DNA of 64,000 bases from Streptococcus mitis (GTDB lineage Bacteria; Bacillota; Bacilli; Lactobacillales; Streptococcaceae). The position numbers were made by a program, and so were the translations under genes. Each line of letters opens with the position of its first letter. Position 1 is the stretch's first letter. Shown one piece after another: positions 42,515 to 52,939 of this stretch. A model generated the notes under the pieces. The model saw nothing but the letters and a program-made list of their open reading frames with translations, was not told the origin of the DNA and made no database searches. Where the stretch lies: positions 124,001-188,000 of the forward strand of contig NZ_PKIE01000001.1 in assembly GCF_002860865.1 (NCBI RefSeq). The letters are read 5' to 3'.

Positions 42515-45500
42515 ATGGCTAAATTGATTCCGGGGAAAGTCCGTATCGAAGGCGTTGCCCTTTATGAAACTGGTAAGGTTGACATCATCAAGGAAAAGAA
42601 CAATCGGCTCTACGCTCGCGTTGCAGAAGAAGAACTACGCTATAGTTTAGAGGATGATTTGGTTTTTTGTGCTTGCGATTTTTTCCAAAAGAGGGGCTAC
42701 TGTGTGCATTTGGCAGCGCTGGAGCATTTTTTGAAAAATGATGAGCGTGGTCAAGAAATCTTGCAGAGTCTGGAAGAAGGTCATGAGGAAAAAGAGGCCG
42801 TTGAAACAAAGGTGACCTTGGGTGGCAAATTTTTGAATCGAATCTTGTCTCCGAAATCAGACCAAGCCTATGAGTTGTCAGCTGTGGGTCAGGTGGAAGC
42901 AGGAACCAATCATATCTTGTGGACGCTGAGAATCGGCCAAATCAATAGCCAAAAATACTACGTCATTCGGGATATTCAGCTTTTTTTAAGAGTTGTCGAG
43001 AAGAGAAAACCTTATATGATTGGTAAAACTTATGAGGAGTCTCTATCTTGGGAAGCCTTTAATGAGGAAAGCCAAGAGCTTCTGACTTTCTTACGGGGAC
43101 TAATGGAGGAAGGACTTAGTCCAGAGCTTTTTTTCCAAAACCAAGGTCGGCACCTCTTTTTTCCTCTGACCTTTTTTGAGCAGGGTGTGAATCTACTGAT
43201 GGCCTTGCCCCATTTTCAATTTGACCATCAAGTGGATAGCTACCAGACTCTACTTTTTCAGGATATGCATGCGGATGCTAATCTATTTGCCTTTACAGTA
43301 ACAGAATACTCGGATTATTTTGAAATGGAAATCAGTGAGAGTCCAAGGGTCAGTGTCTTTTATCAGGGAGCTGTGCTTTTCCATAAAGGTCAGGTTTATT
43401 TTCTAACAGACCAGCAGATGCGTCTTCTCAAGGAAATCAAAGCGCTGCCTTTGGATCAACATGGAAAGAAATACCTACAATTCGATAGTAGTGACCGAGA
43501 TAAGTTAGCTTCCGGTCTAACTCTTTTTAGCCAGATAGGGATTGTTTCAGCTCCAGAACGTCTACAAATCAAATCCTTTGCACCCTCTTTTTACTTTGAC
43601 AGGGAAGAAGATAATCGGATTCGTTTAGAAATTCAGTTTGATTATGGGGATAGGCAGGTATCAAGCCGACAAGAGCTAGAAGAATTACCTTTTTCGAGTG
43701 ACGCGGACTTAGAAGAAAGAATTTTCCAAGTCTGTTTGGCAGCTGGTTTTGAAGCAGATTTTCAATCTCGGCGTCAGGCTTTAAAAGCAGAGTCTGTCTA
43801 TCATTTCTTCCATGAAATCATTCCAGTCTTTGAAAAACTCGGGTATGTTGACTTATCAGAAAAGCTCGAAGAACTTTATAGTCTAGCAAGTCCTCAAGTG
43901 CAGATTGCTTCCAAGGGAGGTCTCTTGGAAATCCAGTTTGATTTTCAAGATATCGCCCAAGAGGAAATTGACCAAGCCATGCAGGCCTTGGTTGCCAATC
44001 GAGATTTTTATATTGATTCGTCTAATCAAGTCTACTTTTTCGATGAAGAAACCAAGAAAATTCGCCAAAATCTACAGGAATTGGGGCAATTTGAATTAAA
44101 AGATGGGGCCTTGCAGGCTCGAAAATCTTTGGCCTACAGTTTAGCTCATCTCTTTGAAGGGCGAGACCGTGTTTCTTTTTCACAAGAATTCCAGAATCTG
44201 GCTCATGATTTGACGCATCCAGAGGACTTCCCTAGACAAGCAACTCAGGTTCAGGCTGATTTGCGAGATTATCAGGAAAAGGGAATCGGCTGGCTACAAA
44301 TGCTCTATCATTATGGTTTTGGTGGGATTTTGGCCGATGATATGGGATTGGGGAAAACCCTCCAGACCATTGCTTTTTTGACCAGTCAAGTGACAAAAGA
44401 AAGTCGAGTCTTGATTTTAGCACCGTCAGGTTTGATTTACAACTGGGCAGATGAGTTTCAAAAATTTGCCCCACAGTTAGATATGGCTGTTGTTCATGGT
44501 TTGAAAGCTAGTCGTGAAGAGATTCTTGCTGAGAGCCATCAAATCTATGTGACGAGCTATGCTACCTTCCGTCAGGACAGTGAGCTTTATCAGGGGATGG
44601 CCTTTGACTTCCTTTTCTTAGATGAAGCTCAGGTTATGAAAAATGCCCAGACTAAGATCGCCCAGACCTTGAGACAATTTGTGGTGCCGTCAGTCTTTGC
44701 CTTGTCAGGAACTCCTATTGAAAACCATTTGGGTGAGCTGTGGTCTATTTTCCAAATCGTCATGCCAGGACTCTTGCCAAGCAAGAAAGAATTTATGAAA
44801 TTGCCAGCTGAGCGCGTAGCTCAGTTTATCAAGCCTTTCGTTATGAGGCGCAAGAAAGAAGAAGTGCTGACTGAATTGCCAGACTTAATCGAAGTAGTTT
44901 ATAAGAATGAACTGGAAGACCAGCAAAAGGCTATCTATCTAGCCCAGTTGCAACAGATGAGAGATAGATTGGCTCAAGTGTCAGACCAGGAATTCCAGCG
45001 AAGTCGGGTGGAAATCTTGTCTGGTCTGATGCGCTTGCGTCAAATTTGTGACACTCCTGCCCTCTTTATGGAAGATTATCAGGGTGCCAGTGGCAAACTG
45101 GATAGTCTCCGAGACCTGCTGGTACAGGTGGCAGACGGCGGACACCGTGTCTTGATTTTCTCGCAGTTCAAGGGAATGCTGGAGAAAATTGAACAAGAAT
45201 TGCCAGACTTGGGCTTGGCTTCCTTTAAAATTACGGGTTCAACCCCAGCCAAGGAAAGACAAGACATGACCAAGGCCTTTAACCAAGGGGAAAGAGATGC
45301 CTTTCTGATTTCCCTCAAGGCTGGTGGTGTCGGTCTAAATCTGACAGGTGCTGATACGGTTATTTTGGTTGACCTTTGGTGGAATCCTGCGGTGGAGGCG
45401 CAAGCCATTGGCCGTGCCCATCGGATGGGTCAGGAAGAAACGGTTGAGGTTTATCGCTTAGTGACCAGGGGAACCATTGAAGAAAAAATTCAGGAACTCC

Positions 45501-45613
45501 AAGAACAGAAGAAACATCTGGTGTCACAAGTATTGGATGGCACAGAGTCACGTGGCAGTCTGACCCTAGCAGAAATTAGAGAAATTTTGGGAATTTCTGA
45601 AGCCAGCACTTGA
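42515..45613 (+). CDS. SNF2-family DNA/RNA helicase with SWIM zinc finger
   Basis: 1032 aa. A SWIM zinc finger, CACDFFQKRGYCVHLAALEHFL (about 51-72, CxCx(n)CxH), lies near the N-terminus. A long middle region precedes the SNF2 motor: DDMGLGKTLQT (motif I, about 608), LDEAQ (motif II), SGTPIENHLGELWSIF (motif III), and the second RecA lobe with ITGSTPAKERQ and GLNLTGADTVILVDLWWNPAVEAQAIGRAHRMGQ (motifs V-VI). It probably remodels nucleoprotein or RNA polymerase, as RapA does, but its role in streptococci is not known. TATAAT is at about 42483; the start ATG has AAGGT upstream. Confidence 0.9.
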   Translation: MAKLIPGKVRIEGVALYETGKVDIIKEKNNRLYARVAEEELRYSLEDDLVFCACDFFQKRGYCVHLAALEHFLKNDERGQEILQSLEEGHEEKEAVETKVTLGGKFLNRILSPKSDQAYELSAVGQVEAGTNHILWTLRIGQINSQKYYVIRDIQLFLRVVEKRKPYMIGKTYEESLSWEAFNEESQELLTFLRGLMEEGLSPELFFQNQGRHLFFPLTFFEQGVNLLMALPHFQFDHQVDSYQTLLFQDMHADANLFAFTVTEYSDYFEMEISESPRVSVFYQGAVLFHKGQVYFLTDQQMRLLKEIKALPLDQHGKKYLQFDSSDRDKLASGLTLFSQIGIVSAPERLQIKSFAPSFYFDREEDNRIRLEIQFDYGDRQVSSRQELEELPFSSDADLEERIFQVCLAAGFEADFQSRRQALKAESVYHFFHEIIPVFEKLGYVDLSEKLEELYSLASPQVQIASKGGLLEIQFDFQDIAQEEIDQAMQALVANRDFYIDSSNQVYFFDEETKKIRQNLQELGQFELKDGALQARKSLAYSLAHLFEGRDRVSFSQEFQNLAHDLTHPEDFPRQATQVQADLRDYQEKGIGWLQMLYHYGFGGILADDMGLGKTLQTIAFLTSQVTKESRVLILAPSGLIYNWADEFQKFAPQLDMAVVHGLKASREEILAESHQIYVTSYATFRQDSELYQGMAFDFLFLDEAQVMKNAQTKIAQTLRQFVVPSVFALSGTPIENHLGELWSIFQIVMPGLLPSKKEFMKLPAERVAQFIKPFVMRRKKEEVLTELPDLIEVVYKNELEDQQKAIYLAQLQQMRDRLAQVSDQEFQRSRVEILSGLMRLRQICDTPALFMEDYQGASGKLDSLRDLLVQVADGGHRVLIFSQFKGMLEKIEQELPDLGLASFKITGSTPAKERQDMTKAFNQGERDAFLISLKAGGVGLNLTGADTVILVDLWWNPAVEAQAIGRAHRMGQEETVEVYRLVTRGTIEEKIQELQEQKKHLVSQVLDGTESRGSLTLAEIREILGISEAST

Positions 45614-45660
45614 AAAATCAAGACAATACGCTATAATGAAGTGTTGAAAGGAAATAGAAA

Positions 45661-46278
45661 ATGAAACAAGAACGATTTCCATTGGTGTCAGATGACGAGG
45701 TCATGTTGACTGAAATGCCAGTCATGAACTTGTATGATGAGTCTGATCTGATCAGTAATATCAAGGGTGAGTATCGAGATAAAAATTATTTAGAATGGGC
45801 TCCTATTACTGAAGAAAAACCAGTAAAACCAATTGAAAAGCAAGTCGAGAAACTTAAAAAAGCTCCTTTAGGGGTTAAAAAAGAAGGAAAGAGCTATGCA
45901 GAGGTGGCGCGTGAAGAAGCGCGTGCAGACTTGAAAAAGAAACGCTCTGCTAACTATCTAACTCAGGATTTCAGCCGTGCGAGACGTCATTCTAAATCAG
46001 GCCTTCTTAGACAGGGTAACCAACCGACAGCTCCTTTCCAAAAGGAAAATCCTGGTGAATTTGTCAAATATAGCCAAAAATTGACCCAGTCTCATTATAT
46101 CTTGGCGGAAGAAGTTCATTCTATCCCTACCAAGAATGAAGAAGTGTCAGCACCTGCTCCAAAGAAAAACAACTATGATTTTCTAAAGAAGAGCCAAATC
46201 TACAATAAAAAAAGTAAACAAACAGAACAAGAACGTCGGGTTGCCCAAGAGTTAAATCTGACCAGAATTACAGAATAG
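45661..46278 (+). CDS. Basic cytoplasmic protein of unknown function upstream of murC
   Basis: 205 aa, Lys/Glu-rich, with no membrane segment or known motif. It includes [21 protein letters not shown] and repeated (K/R)(S/H)(K/Q) stretches, suggesting an extended, possibly nucleic-acid or membrane-associated protein. The 10 bp before murC and a shared ribosome site suggest coexpression with cell-wall synthesis. AAAGGAAA precedes ATG 45661. I do not recognise it. Confidence 0.7.
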   Translation: MKQERFPLVSDDEVMLTEMPVMNLYDESDLISNIKGEYRDKNYLEWAPITEEKPVKPIEKQVEKLKKAPLGVKKEGKSYAEVAREEARADLKKKRSANYLTQDFSRARRHSKSGLLRQGNQPTAPFQKENPGEFVKYSQKLTQSHYILAEEVHSIPTKNEEVSAPAPKKNNYDFLKKSQIYNKKSKQTEQERRVAQELNLTRITE

Positions 46279-46288
46279 GGGAGAAAAC

Positions 46289-47623
46289 ATGCCAAAGACA
46301 TATCATTTTATCGGAATTAAGGGATCAGGGATGAGTGCCTTGGCCTTGATGTTGCACCAAATGGGGCACAAGGTTCAAGGATCAGATGTTGAAAAGTACT
46401 ACTTTACTCAACGTGGTCTTGAGCAGGCAGGAATTACTATTCTTCCTTTTGATGAAAAGAACCTAGACGGTGATATGGAAATTATCGCTGGAAATGCCTT
46501 TCGTCCAGATAACAACGTCGAAATTGCCTATGCAGACCAAAATGGTATCAGCTACAAACGTTACCATGAATTTCTAGGTAGCTTTATGCGTGACTTTGTT
46601 AGCATGGGAGTAGCTGGAGCGCATGGAAAAACTTCAACGACAGGTATGTTGTCTCATGTCTTGTCTCACATCACAGACACTAGCTTCTTGATCGGGGATG
46701 GGACAGGTCGTGGTTCGGCCAATGCCAAATATTTTGTCTTTGAATCTGACGAATATGAACGCCACTTTATGCCTTACCACCCAGAATACTCTATTATTAC
46801 CAACATTGACTTTGACCATCCAGACTATTTCACAAGTCTCGAGGATGTTTTCAATGCCTTTAACGACTATGCCAAACAAATTACCAAGGGTCTTTTTGTC
46901 TATGGTGAAGATGCAGAATTGCGTAAAATTACGTCTGATGCACCAATTTATTATTATGGTTTTGAAGCAGCAGGTAATGACTTTGTAGCTAGTGAGCTTC
47001 TTCGTTCAACAACTGGTTCAACCTTCACCGTTCACTTCCGTGGACAAGAATTGGGTCAATTCCACATCCCAACCTTTGGTCGTCACAATATCATGAATGC
47101 GACAGCCGTTATTGGTCTTCTTTACACAGCAGGATTTGATTTGAACTTGGTGCGTGAGCACTTGAAAACATTTGCCGGTGTTAAGCGTCGTTTCACTGAG
47201 AAAATTGTCAATGACACAGTGATTATCGATGACTTTGCCCACCATCCAACAGAAATTATTGCGACCTTGGATGCGGCTCGTCAGAAATACCCAAGCAAGG
47301 AAATTGTAGCAGTCTTCCAACCGCATACTTTTACAAGAACCATCGCCTTGTTGGACGAATTTGCTCACGCTTTGAACCAAGCGGATGCTGTTTACCTAGC
47401 GCAAATTTATGGGTCAGCTCGTGAAGTAGATCATGGTGATGTTAAGGTAGAAGACCTAGCCCAAAAAATCAACAAAAAACACCAAGTCATCACTGTTGAA
47501 AATGTTTCTCCACTCCTTGACCATGACAATGCTGTCTATGTCTTTATGGGAGCAGGAGATATCCAAACCTATGAATATTCATTTGAACGTCTCTTGTCTA
47601 ATTTGACAAGTAATGTTCAATAG
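46289..47623 (+). CDS. murC: UDP-N-acetylmuramate--L-alanine ligase
   Basis: 444 aa Mur ligase. The N-terminal [28 protein letters not shown] is the UDP-binding domain, [12 protein letters not shown] (about 110-121) the ATP loop, and [10 protein letters not shown] the C-terminal ligase motif. It adds L-Ala to UDP-MurNAc in the cytosol, the first stem-peptide residue. AGGGGAG precedes the ATG. The gene lies between an unknown basic protein and two GNATs that lead to mltG. Confidence 0.97.
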   Translation: MPKTYHFIGIKGSGMSALALMLHQMGHKVQGSDVEKYYFTQRGLEQAGITILPFDEKNLDGDMEIIAGNAFRPDNNVEIAYADQNGISYKRYHEFLGSFMRDFVSMGVAGAHGKTSTTGMLSHVLSHITDTSFLIGDGTGRGSANAKYFVFESDEYERHFMPYHPEYSIITNIDFDHPDYFTSLEDVFNAFNDYAKQITKGLFVYGEDAELRKITSDAPIYYYGFEAAGNDFVASELLRSTTGSTFTVHFRGQELGQFHIPTFGRHNIMNATAVIGLLYTAGFDLNLVREHLKTFAGVKRRFTEKIVNDTVIIDDFAHHPTEIIATLDAARQKYPSKEIVAVFQPHTFTRTIALLDEFAHALNQADAVYLAQIYGSAREVDHGDVKVEDLAQKINKKHQVITVENVSPLLDHDNAVYVFMGAGDIQTYEYSFERLLSNLTSNVQ

Positions 47624-47632
47624 GAAGTTCTC

Positions 47633-48085
47633 ATGGAAATTCCAATTAAGATCATTCAGGCAAGTAAGTCTGATTTGGCTGAGATAGAGGAACTTCAGGC
47701 TTCATCTTTTCCAGCTGAAAAGCAGCAACCTTCCCATATTTTAGAAGAAAGTATCCGTAAGTGTGCGGATACCTTTCTTCTAGCTAGGGATGAAAATCAG
47801 CTTCTGGGCTATGTTCTAGGTGGTCCTTACCCACACAATCCGCAATGTCTAGAAATATATTCTTTAGTCATTGATACTGACCATCAGAGACAGGGATTGG
47901 GAACGCTTCTTCTTGCGGCTTTGAAAGATGTGGCAGTTGAGCTGGATTACAAAGCTATTCGTTTGAATAGTCCTGATGATCTGCTTTCCTATTTTGAAAT
48001 GAACGGTTTTATCGATGTAGAAGAGACAGATTCGCTTTATGCAGCTAGCCAGGGTGTTAGTATGATTTGGTTTAATCTCTTTTAG
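47633..48085 (+). CDS. GNAT family N-acetyltransferase (AANAT-like), first of a pair
   Basis: 150 aa. Motif A is DTDHQRQGLGTLLLAALKDVA (about 80-100), and FEMNGFIDVEETDSLYA is the usual GNAT end. It resembles arylalkylamine-type acetyltransferases. Substrate unknown. It starts 10 bp after murC and ends 11 bp before a second, related GNAT, so the two may be a duplication. Confidence 0.82.
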   Translation: MEIPIKIIQASKSDLAEIEELQASSFPAEKQQPSHILEESIRKCADTFLLARDENQLLGYVLGGPYPHNPQCLEIYSLVIDTDHQRQGLGTLLLAALKDVAVELDYKAIRLNSPDDLLSYFEMNGFIDVEETDSLYAASQGVSMIWFNLF

Positions 48086-48095
48086 AGGAGGCACA

Positions 48096-48590
48096 ATGAA
48101 AATCAGGAAAGCAAGATTAGAAGATTTGGATCGTATCGTTGAGATTGAACTAGAAAATTTCTCGGTTGAAGAAGCTATTCCTCCTTCTGTCTTTGAAGTG
48201 CATTTGCGAGAAATTCAGACCTCGTTTCTGGTTGCAGAAAAAGAAGGCAGAATCATGGGGTACATAGAAGGGCCAGTTGGACCACACCGCCATCTGCAAG
48301 ACCAGTCTTTTACAGAAGACATAAAAGACTATAGTCATGAGCCTGGTGGCTATATCTCTGTGACCTGTCTGTCTATTGCCAAGGAAGCACAGGGCATCGG
48401 ACTGGGTCAGAAATTGCTAACAGCCTTGAAAGAACTGGCTCTTGAAGATGAGAGAGAAGGCATTAACCTAACCTGTCATGACTATCTCATCGCCTACTAC
48501 GAAAAACACGGATTTGTCAACGAAGGCTTGTCCCAGTCAACCTTTGCAGGGGAAAGTTGGTATGATATGGTCTGGGAAGCTAAAAAATAG
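48096..48590 (+). CDS. GNAT family N-acetyltransferase (AANAT-like), second of a pair
   Basis: 164 aa. Motif A is AKEAQGIGLGQKLLTALKELA, and YEKHGFVNEGLSQSTFAGESWYDM the C-terminal arm, much like arylalkylamine N-acetyltransferases. GAGGAGG precedes the ATG. The gene order murC-GNAT-GNAT-mltG recurs in mitis-group streptococci. The acceptor amine is unknown. Confidence 0.84.
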   Translation: MKIRKARLEDLDRIVEIELENFSVEEAIPPSVFEVHLREIQTSFLVAEKEGRIMGYIEGPVGPHRHLQDQSFTEDIKDYSHEPGGYISVTCLSIAKEAQGIGLGQKLLTALKELALEDEREGINLTCHDYLIAYYEKHGFVNEGLSQSTFAGESWYDMVWEAKK

Positions 48591-48670
48591 GCAAGACAAG
48601 GCATCATAGGTTGCTTTTCCTAGACTTTTAAGATATAATATTATGGATTGTCAACGAGGAGGAAAAACTT

Positions 48671-50422
48671 TTGAGTGAAAAGTCAAGAGAAGAAGAAAAA
48701 TTAAGCTTTAAAGAGCAGATTTTACGAGATTTAGAACGAGTTAAAAAATATGAAGAAGATCAGGAGGAAGTTAATTTAGCTTCAATAAAACCCCAACTTT
48801 CTTCTAAAAATGACCAGTCGATAGAAGAGCTAATGGAAGATTCTCTATCAGCTGTAGAGGAGATTATGAGAAAAGCTCCTACCGTGCCTACTCACCCAAG
48901 CCAAGATGTACCAGCTTCTCCAGCAGATGAGATTCAAAGAGAAACTCCTGGTGTTCCAAGTCATCCAAGTCAAGATGTGCCTTCTTCTCCCGCAGAAGAG
49001 GCTGTAAGACAAGCTCCACTTGCTCCTAGTCATCCGAGTCAAGAAGGACCTTCTACTCCATCAGCGGAGGGAGTATCAAGACCAACTCCAGGACCTGTTA
49101 GTCCTAGAAAAGTAGAAAAGGAATTTAATGAAATCCCAACGAGGGTAGCTGTTTCTTATAAGACAGAAGCTCAGAGAGAGGTAAAAAGAGAAGTTCCTAC
49201 TTCAAAACCAGTAGTGGAAAAGAAAGTTGTAGAAGAAATGCCTGCAACTCCACGTCGTAGCCGTCGTGAGACAGTTCAGCCTACTAAGAAGAAAAAATCA
49301 GGATTTAAGGCCTTCTTCATTTCTCTACTTATTTTCTTAGGTTTGATTTCGGCAGGTGGTTACTTCGGTTATCAGTATGTTCAGTCATCTTTACAGCCTG
49401 TTGACGCTGATTCTAAGCAATATGTAACGGTTCAAATCCCAGAAGGCTCTAATGTTCAAGAAATCGGTAAGACACTTGAAGATGCCGGCTTGATTAAACA
49501 CGGTCTAGTTTTTAGCTTGTATGCTAAGTACAAAAATTATGCTGATTTGAAATCAGGTTACTATAATTTGCAAAAGAGCATGAGTACAGAAGATATCATC
49601 CACGAACTACAAAAAGGTGGAACAGTTGAAGCTCAAGAACCTGTCCTTGCGACTTTGACAATTCCAGAAGGTTATACGATTGATCAAATGGCACAAGCTG
49701 TAGGTCAATTGCAAGGTGACTTCAAAGAGCCTTTGACATCGGATGCTTTCCTAGCAAAAGTTCAAGATGATAGCTTTATCAGTCAAGAAGTTGCCAAATA
49801 TCCGAGTCTACTTGAAAGCTTGCCTACAAAGGAAAGTGGCGTTCGTTATCGTTTGGAAGGTTTCCTCTTCCCAGCTACATATTCTATCAAGGAAAGTACA
49901 ACTATTGAAAGCTTGATTGATGAGATGTTGGCAGCTATGGACAAGACTTTAGCACCTCATTACAGTACGATTAAGTCTAAGAATTTGACGGTCAATGAAT
50001 TGCTGACCATTGCTTCACTTGTAGAAAAAGAAGGAGCTAAGACTGACGATCGTAAGTTGATTGCAGGTGTATTCTACAACCGCTTGAATCTTGGTATGCC
50101 ACTTCAAAGCAATATTGCCATCTTGTATGCCCAAGGCAAACTTGGTCAGAAGATTAGTCTTGCTGACGATGCTGGAATTGATACATCGATTAATTCACCA
50201 TACAATGTTTATACAAATCTAGGCCTCATGCCTGGTCCAGTAGATAGTCCAAGCTTGGATGCTATCGAGTCAAGTATCAATCAGACTAAGAGTGAAAACC
50301 TTTACTTTGTTGCAGATGTGACAGATGGTAAGGTCTACTATGCTAGCAATAAAGAAGAACATGATCGGAATGTTGCTGAACACGTTAATAGCAAGCTTAC
50401 TCAAAATAGTAGTTCAAACTAA
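48671..50422 (+). CDS. mltG: Endolytic murein transglycosylase MltG with repeat-bearing cytosolic extension
   Basis: 583 aa. A long cytosolic extension (1-210) is followed by one membrane segment (about 213-233, FFISLLIFLGLISAGGYFGY) and the extracellular YceG domain with a LysM-like part and the catalytic glutamate in TIASLVEKEGA (about 450). MltG cuts nascent glycan strands and is tied to peripheral wall growth in pneumococci. The extension has three 23-24-residue Pro-rich repeats around HPSQ(D/E) at about residues 75-145. The start is TTG 48671, behind GAGGAGG at about 48657; no ATG lies nearby. Confidence 0.93.
   Translation: MSEKSREEEKLSFKEQILRDLERVKKYEEDQEEVNLASIKPQLSSKNDQSIEELMEDSLSAVEEIMRKAPTVPTHPSQDVPASPADEIQRETPGVPSHPSQDVPSSPAEEAVRQAPLAPSHPSQEGPSTPSAEGVSRPTPGPVSPRKVEKEFNEIPTRVAVSYKTEAQREVKREVPTSKPVVEKKVVEEMPATPRRSRRETVQPTKKKKSGFKAFFISLLIFLGLISAGGYFGYQYVQSSLQPVDADSKQYVTVQIPEGSNVQEIGKTLEDAGLIKHGLVFSLYAKYKNYADLKSGYYNLQKSMSTEDIIHELQKGGTVEAQEPVLATLTIPEGYTIDQMAQAVGQLQGDFKEPLTSDAFLAKVQDDSFISQEVAKYPSLLESLPTKESGVRYRLEGFLFPATYSIKESTTIESLIDEMLAAMDKTLAPHYSTIKSKNLTVNELLTIASLVEKEGAKTDDRKLIAGVFYNRLNLGMPLQSNIAILYAQGKLGQKISLADDAGIDTSINSPYNVYTNLGLMPGPVDSPSLDAIESSINQTKSENLYFVADVTDGKVYYASNKEEHDRNVAEHVNSKLTQNSSSN
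48893..49100 (+). repeat. 69-bp Pro/Ser-rich repeats in the mltG cytosolic region
   Basis: Three units of 23-24 codons starting HPSQDVPASPADE, HPSQDVPSSPAEE and HPSQEGPSTPSAE. They are diverged in sequence but keep the frame and the HPSQ core. Confidence 0.8.
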
Positions 50423-50435
50423 GACTACACAAATG

Positions 50436-50454
50436 AGAATCTCAGATAGAGATT
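50436..50454 (+). other. Small hairpin between mltG and greA
   Basis: GAATCTC / GAGATTC with an AGATA loop and no T run, so it is probably not a full terminator; it could reduce read-through or mark an RNA-processing site. Confidence 0.4.
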
Positions 50455-50482
50455 CAATATTATCGAAGGAAAGTTGAGAAAA

Positions 50483-50965
50483 ATGGCAGAAAAAACATAT
50501 CCTATGACCCTTGCGGAAAAGGAAAAACTTGAAAAAGAATTAGAAGAATTGAAATTGGTTCGCCGTCCAGAAGTGGTAGAACGTATTAAGATTGCTCGTT
50601 CATACGGTGACCTTTCTGAAAACAGTGAATACGAAGCGGCTAAGGATGAACAAGCCTTTGTCGAAGGACAAATCTCTAGCTTGGAAACAAAAATCCGTTA
50701 TGCTGAAATCGTCAATAGCGACTCAGTCGCCCAAGACGAAGTAGCGATTGGTAAAACAGTCACTATCCAAGAAATTGGTGAGGACGAAGAAGAAGTTTAT
50801 ATTATCGTAGGTTCAGCGGGTGCGGATGCCTTTGCAGGTAAGGTTTCAAATGAAAGCCCAATTGGACAAGCCTTGATTGGTAAGAAAACAGGTGACACAG
50901 CAACTATTGAAACACCTGTTGGTAGTTATGATGTAAAAATCTTGAAAGTTGAAAAAACAGCCTAA
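50483..50965 (+). CDS. greA: Transcription elongation factor GreA
   Basis: 160 aa, the normal length. The N-terminal coiled coil ([50 protein letters not shown]) carries the acidic tip DLSENSEYE, which stimulates transcript cleavage in stalled RNA polymerase; the C-terminal domain binds polymerase. The start is ATG 50483, after GAAGGAAAG; a TTG at 50474 would add three residues. It follows mltG by 60 bp. Confidence 0.96.
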   Translation: MAEKTYPMTLAEKEKLEKELEELKLVRRPEVVERIKIARSYGDLSENSEYEAAKDEQAFVEGQISSLETKIRYAEIVNSDSVAQDEVAIGKTVTIQEIGEDEEEVYIIVGSAGADAFAGKVSNESPIGQALIGKKTGDTATIETPVGSYDVKILKVEKTA

Positions 50966-50971
50966 AAACAG

Positions 50972-51015
50972 AAAAAAGGAGTGGGGAAGGCAGTGCGCTT
51001 CACTCACTCCTTTTT
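50972..51015 (+). terminator. Terminator of greA
   Basis: AAAGGAGTG / CACTCCTTT stem with a 21-base loop and a T run. Confidence 0.85.
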
Positions 51016-51041
51016 CCATTTTAAATTGAATTGGAGACGAT

Positions 51042-52406
51042 ATGAGTTCAAAGAAGAAAAAAAATAAGATGGAGCGTGGTCTGACCAATCGTCACGTGCA
51101 GGTTATGGCCATTGCGGGAACAATTGGAACAGGACTCTTTTTGGGAGCAGGTCGCTCTATCAGCTTAACAGGTCCTTCCATTGTACTAATTTATATGATT
51201 ACTGGAGCCTTTATGTTCCTCATGATGCGTGCGGTTGGGGAAATGCTTTATCAAGATCCTGAGCAACATACCTTTATCAACTTTATCACGCGCCATTTAG
51301 GTAAGGGCTGGGGTTATTTCTCAGTTTGGTCCTACTGGCTATCCGTTGTTTTTATCGGTATGGCGGAAATTACAGCCATATCTCACTACGTTCAGTTTTG
51401 GTTCCCTAGCTGGCCAAGTTGGATGATTGAGATTGGATTTTTGACCATTCTAGCCTTAGTCAATCTGATTGCGGTGAAGCTCTTTGGGGAAGTTGAGTTT
51501 TGGTTTGCGATGGTTAAGATTGTGGCTATTTTAGCTATGATCGCCACAGGAGTCTTTATGGTCTTGACTGGCTTTAAGACACCTCATGGAGTAGCAAGTT
51601 TGGCCAATATCACCGACAATTTCTCCCTCTTCCCTAATGGTGGAGTGAACTTTGTCATGGCCTTTCAGATGGTTTTCTTTGCTTACCTCATGATTGAGTT
51701 TATCGGGGTAACAACTTCTGAAACCAAAAATCCACGTCAGGTCTTGCCAAAAGCCGTTAAGGAAATTCCTTTGCGAATCGCCTTTTTCTACGGTGGTGCC
51801 CTCTTAGCCATCATGGCTATCATTCCGTGGCGTGAACTTGCATCGGCTGATTCTCCCTTTGTTACGGTATTTGAATTGGCAGGTATCAAGTGGGCAGCGG
51901 CCTTGATTAACTTTGTCGTCTTGACGTCAGCAGCATCTGCTCTTAACTCAACACTCTATTCAACAGGTCGCCATTTGTACCAGATTGCCCATGATTCGCC
52001 AAATCCATTCTTAAAGGCTATTAAGGCAGATACGCTTTCTCGTCATAACGTGCCACAAAATGCCATCATTGCTTCAGCGGTTTTGATTGCCCTAGCAGCC
52101 TTTATCAACGTATTGCCAGGAGTTTCGGATGCCTTTGCCTTGATTACGGCATCATCATCAGGTGTCTATATCGCCATTTATATCTTGATTATGGTGGCTC
52201 ACCTTAAATACCGCAAGTCACCAGACTTTATGGCAGATGGCTATCTCATGCCCCATTATCGTTTCCTAAATCCTTTAACCATGCTCTTCTTTGCCTTTGT
52301 CTTTGTAACCCTCTTTTTACAAGAGTCTACATTTGTAGGAGCAATTGGATCAGCTATCTGGATTATCGGTTTCGGGATTTATAGCCAGTGGAAATTTAGA
52401 AAATAG
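51042..52406 (+). CDS. Amino-acid permease of the APC family
   Basis: 454 aa, twelve membrane segments. The N-terminal KKKKNKMERGLTNRHVQVMAIAGTIGTGLFLGAGRSI is the signature of amino-acid transporters of the GABA/aromatic/AroP type (GTGLFLG substrate loop). It imports an amino acid with protons; the substrate cannot be read. The start is ATG 51042 behind TTGGAGAC. It is monocistronic between two terminators. Confidence 0.92.
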   Translation: MSSKKKKNKMERGLTNRHVQVMAIAGTIGTGLFLGAGRSISLTGPSIVLIYMITGAFMFLMMRAVGEMLYQDPEQHTFINFITRHLGKGWGYFSVWSYWLSVVFIGMAEITAISHYVQFWFPSWPSWMIEIGFLTILALVNLIAVKLFGEVEFWFAMVKIVAILAMIATGVFMVLTGFKTPHGVASLANITDNFSLFPNGGVNFVMAFQMVFFAYLMIEFIGVTTSETKNPRQVLPKAVKEIPLRIAFFYGGALLAIMAIIPWRELASADSPFVTVFELAGIKWAAALINFVVLTSAASALNSTLYSTGRHLYQIAHDSPNPFLKAIKADTLSRHNVPQNAIIASAVLIALAAFINVLPGVSDAFALITASSSGVYIAIYILIMVAHLKYRKSPDFMADGYLMPHYRFLNPLTMLFFAFVFVTLFLQESTFVGAIGSAIWIIGFGIYSQWKFRK

Positions 52407-52412
52407 ATTATG

Positions 52413-52441
52413 AACTCATCAACTCAGGTTGGTGGGTTTTT
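52413..52441 (+). terminator. Terminator of the permease gene
   Basis: AACTCATCAAC / GTTGGTGGGTT stem with a TCAG loop and TTTTT. Confidence 0.82.
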
Positions 52442-52505
52442 GCTAGTTTGACAGTCTATTGAAATAAGACTATAATCAAGCTGTAATCGTTTCGAGGAGG
52501 TTTAT

Positions 52506-52916
52506 ATGTACTTTAGATTGGAAAACAAGGAGTCTCAGAAAGCACAAGAAATAGGGAATCTGATTCGTGTTTATAACCGTTCAAAAAGAGAAGAGGCTGA
52601 AAGTGAGCCACTTAATCTTTATGTCGAAGATGAAAAGGGCAATCTCCTGGCAGGTTTGATAGCAGAGACTTTTGGAAATTGGCTAGAAATTGAGTATCTA
52701 TTTGTAAAAGAGGAACTGAGAGGGCAAGGAATCGGTTCAAAACTATTGAAGCAGGCAGAAAGTGAAGCTAAGAATCGAAACTGTCGTTTTGCATTTGTTA
52801 ATACTTATCAGTTTCAGGCACCAGACTTTTATCAGAAACATGGCTACAAGGAAGTCTTTACTTTGAAAAACTATCCCTACACAGGACAAAGATATTACTA
52901 CCAAAAGGATTTGTAA
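52506..52916 (+). CDS. GNAT family N-acetyltransferase
   Basis: 136 aa. Motif A is EYLFVKEELRGQGIGSKLLKQAESEA and the C-terminal part FVNTYQFQAPDFYQKHGYKEVF is the typical GNAT end. The substrate is unknown. The ribosome site is CGAGGAGG; TATAAT lies about 20 bp further upstream. Its stop is followed by a decayed HAD gene. Confidence 0.85.
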   Translation: MYFRLENKESQKAQEIGNLIRVYNRSKREEAESEPLNLYVEDEKGNLLAGLIAETFGNWLEIEYLFVKEELRGQGIGSKLLKQAESEAKNRNCRFAFVNTYQFQAPDFYQKHGYKEVFTLKNYPYTGQRYYYQKDL

Positions 52917-52939
52917 GGAGAATAAAGCAAAGAGGGGAG

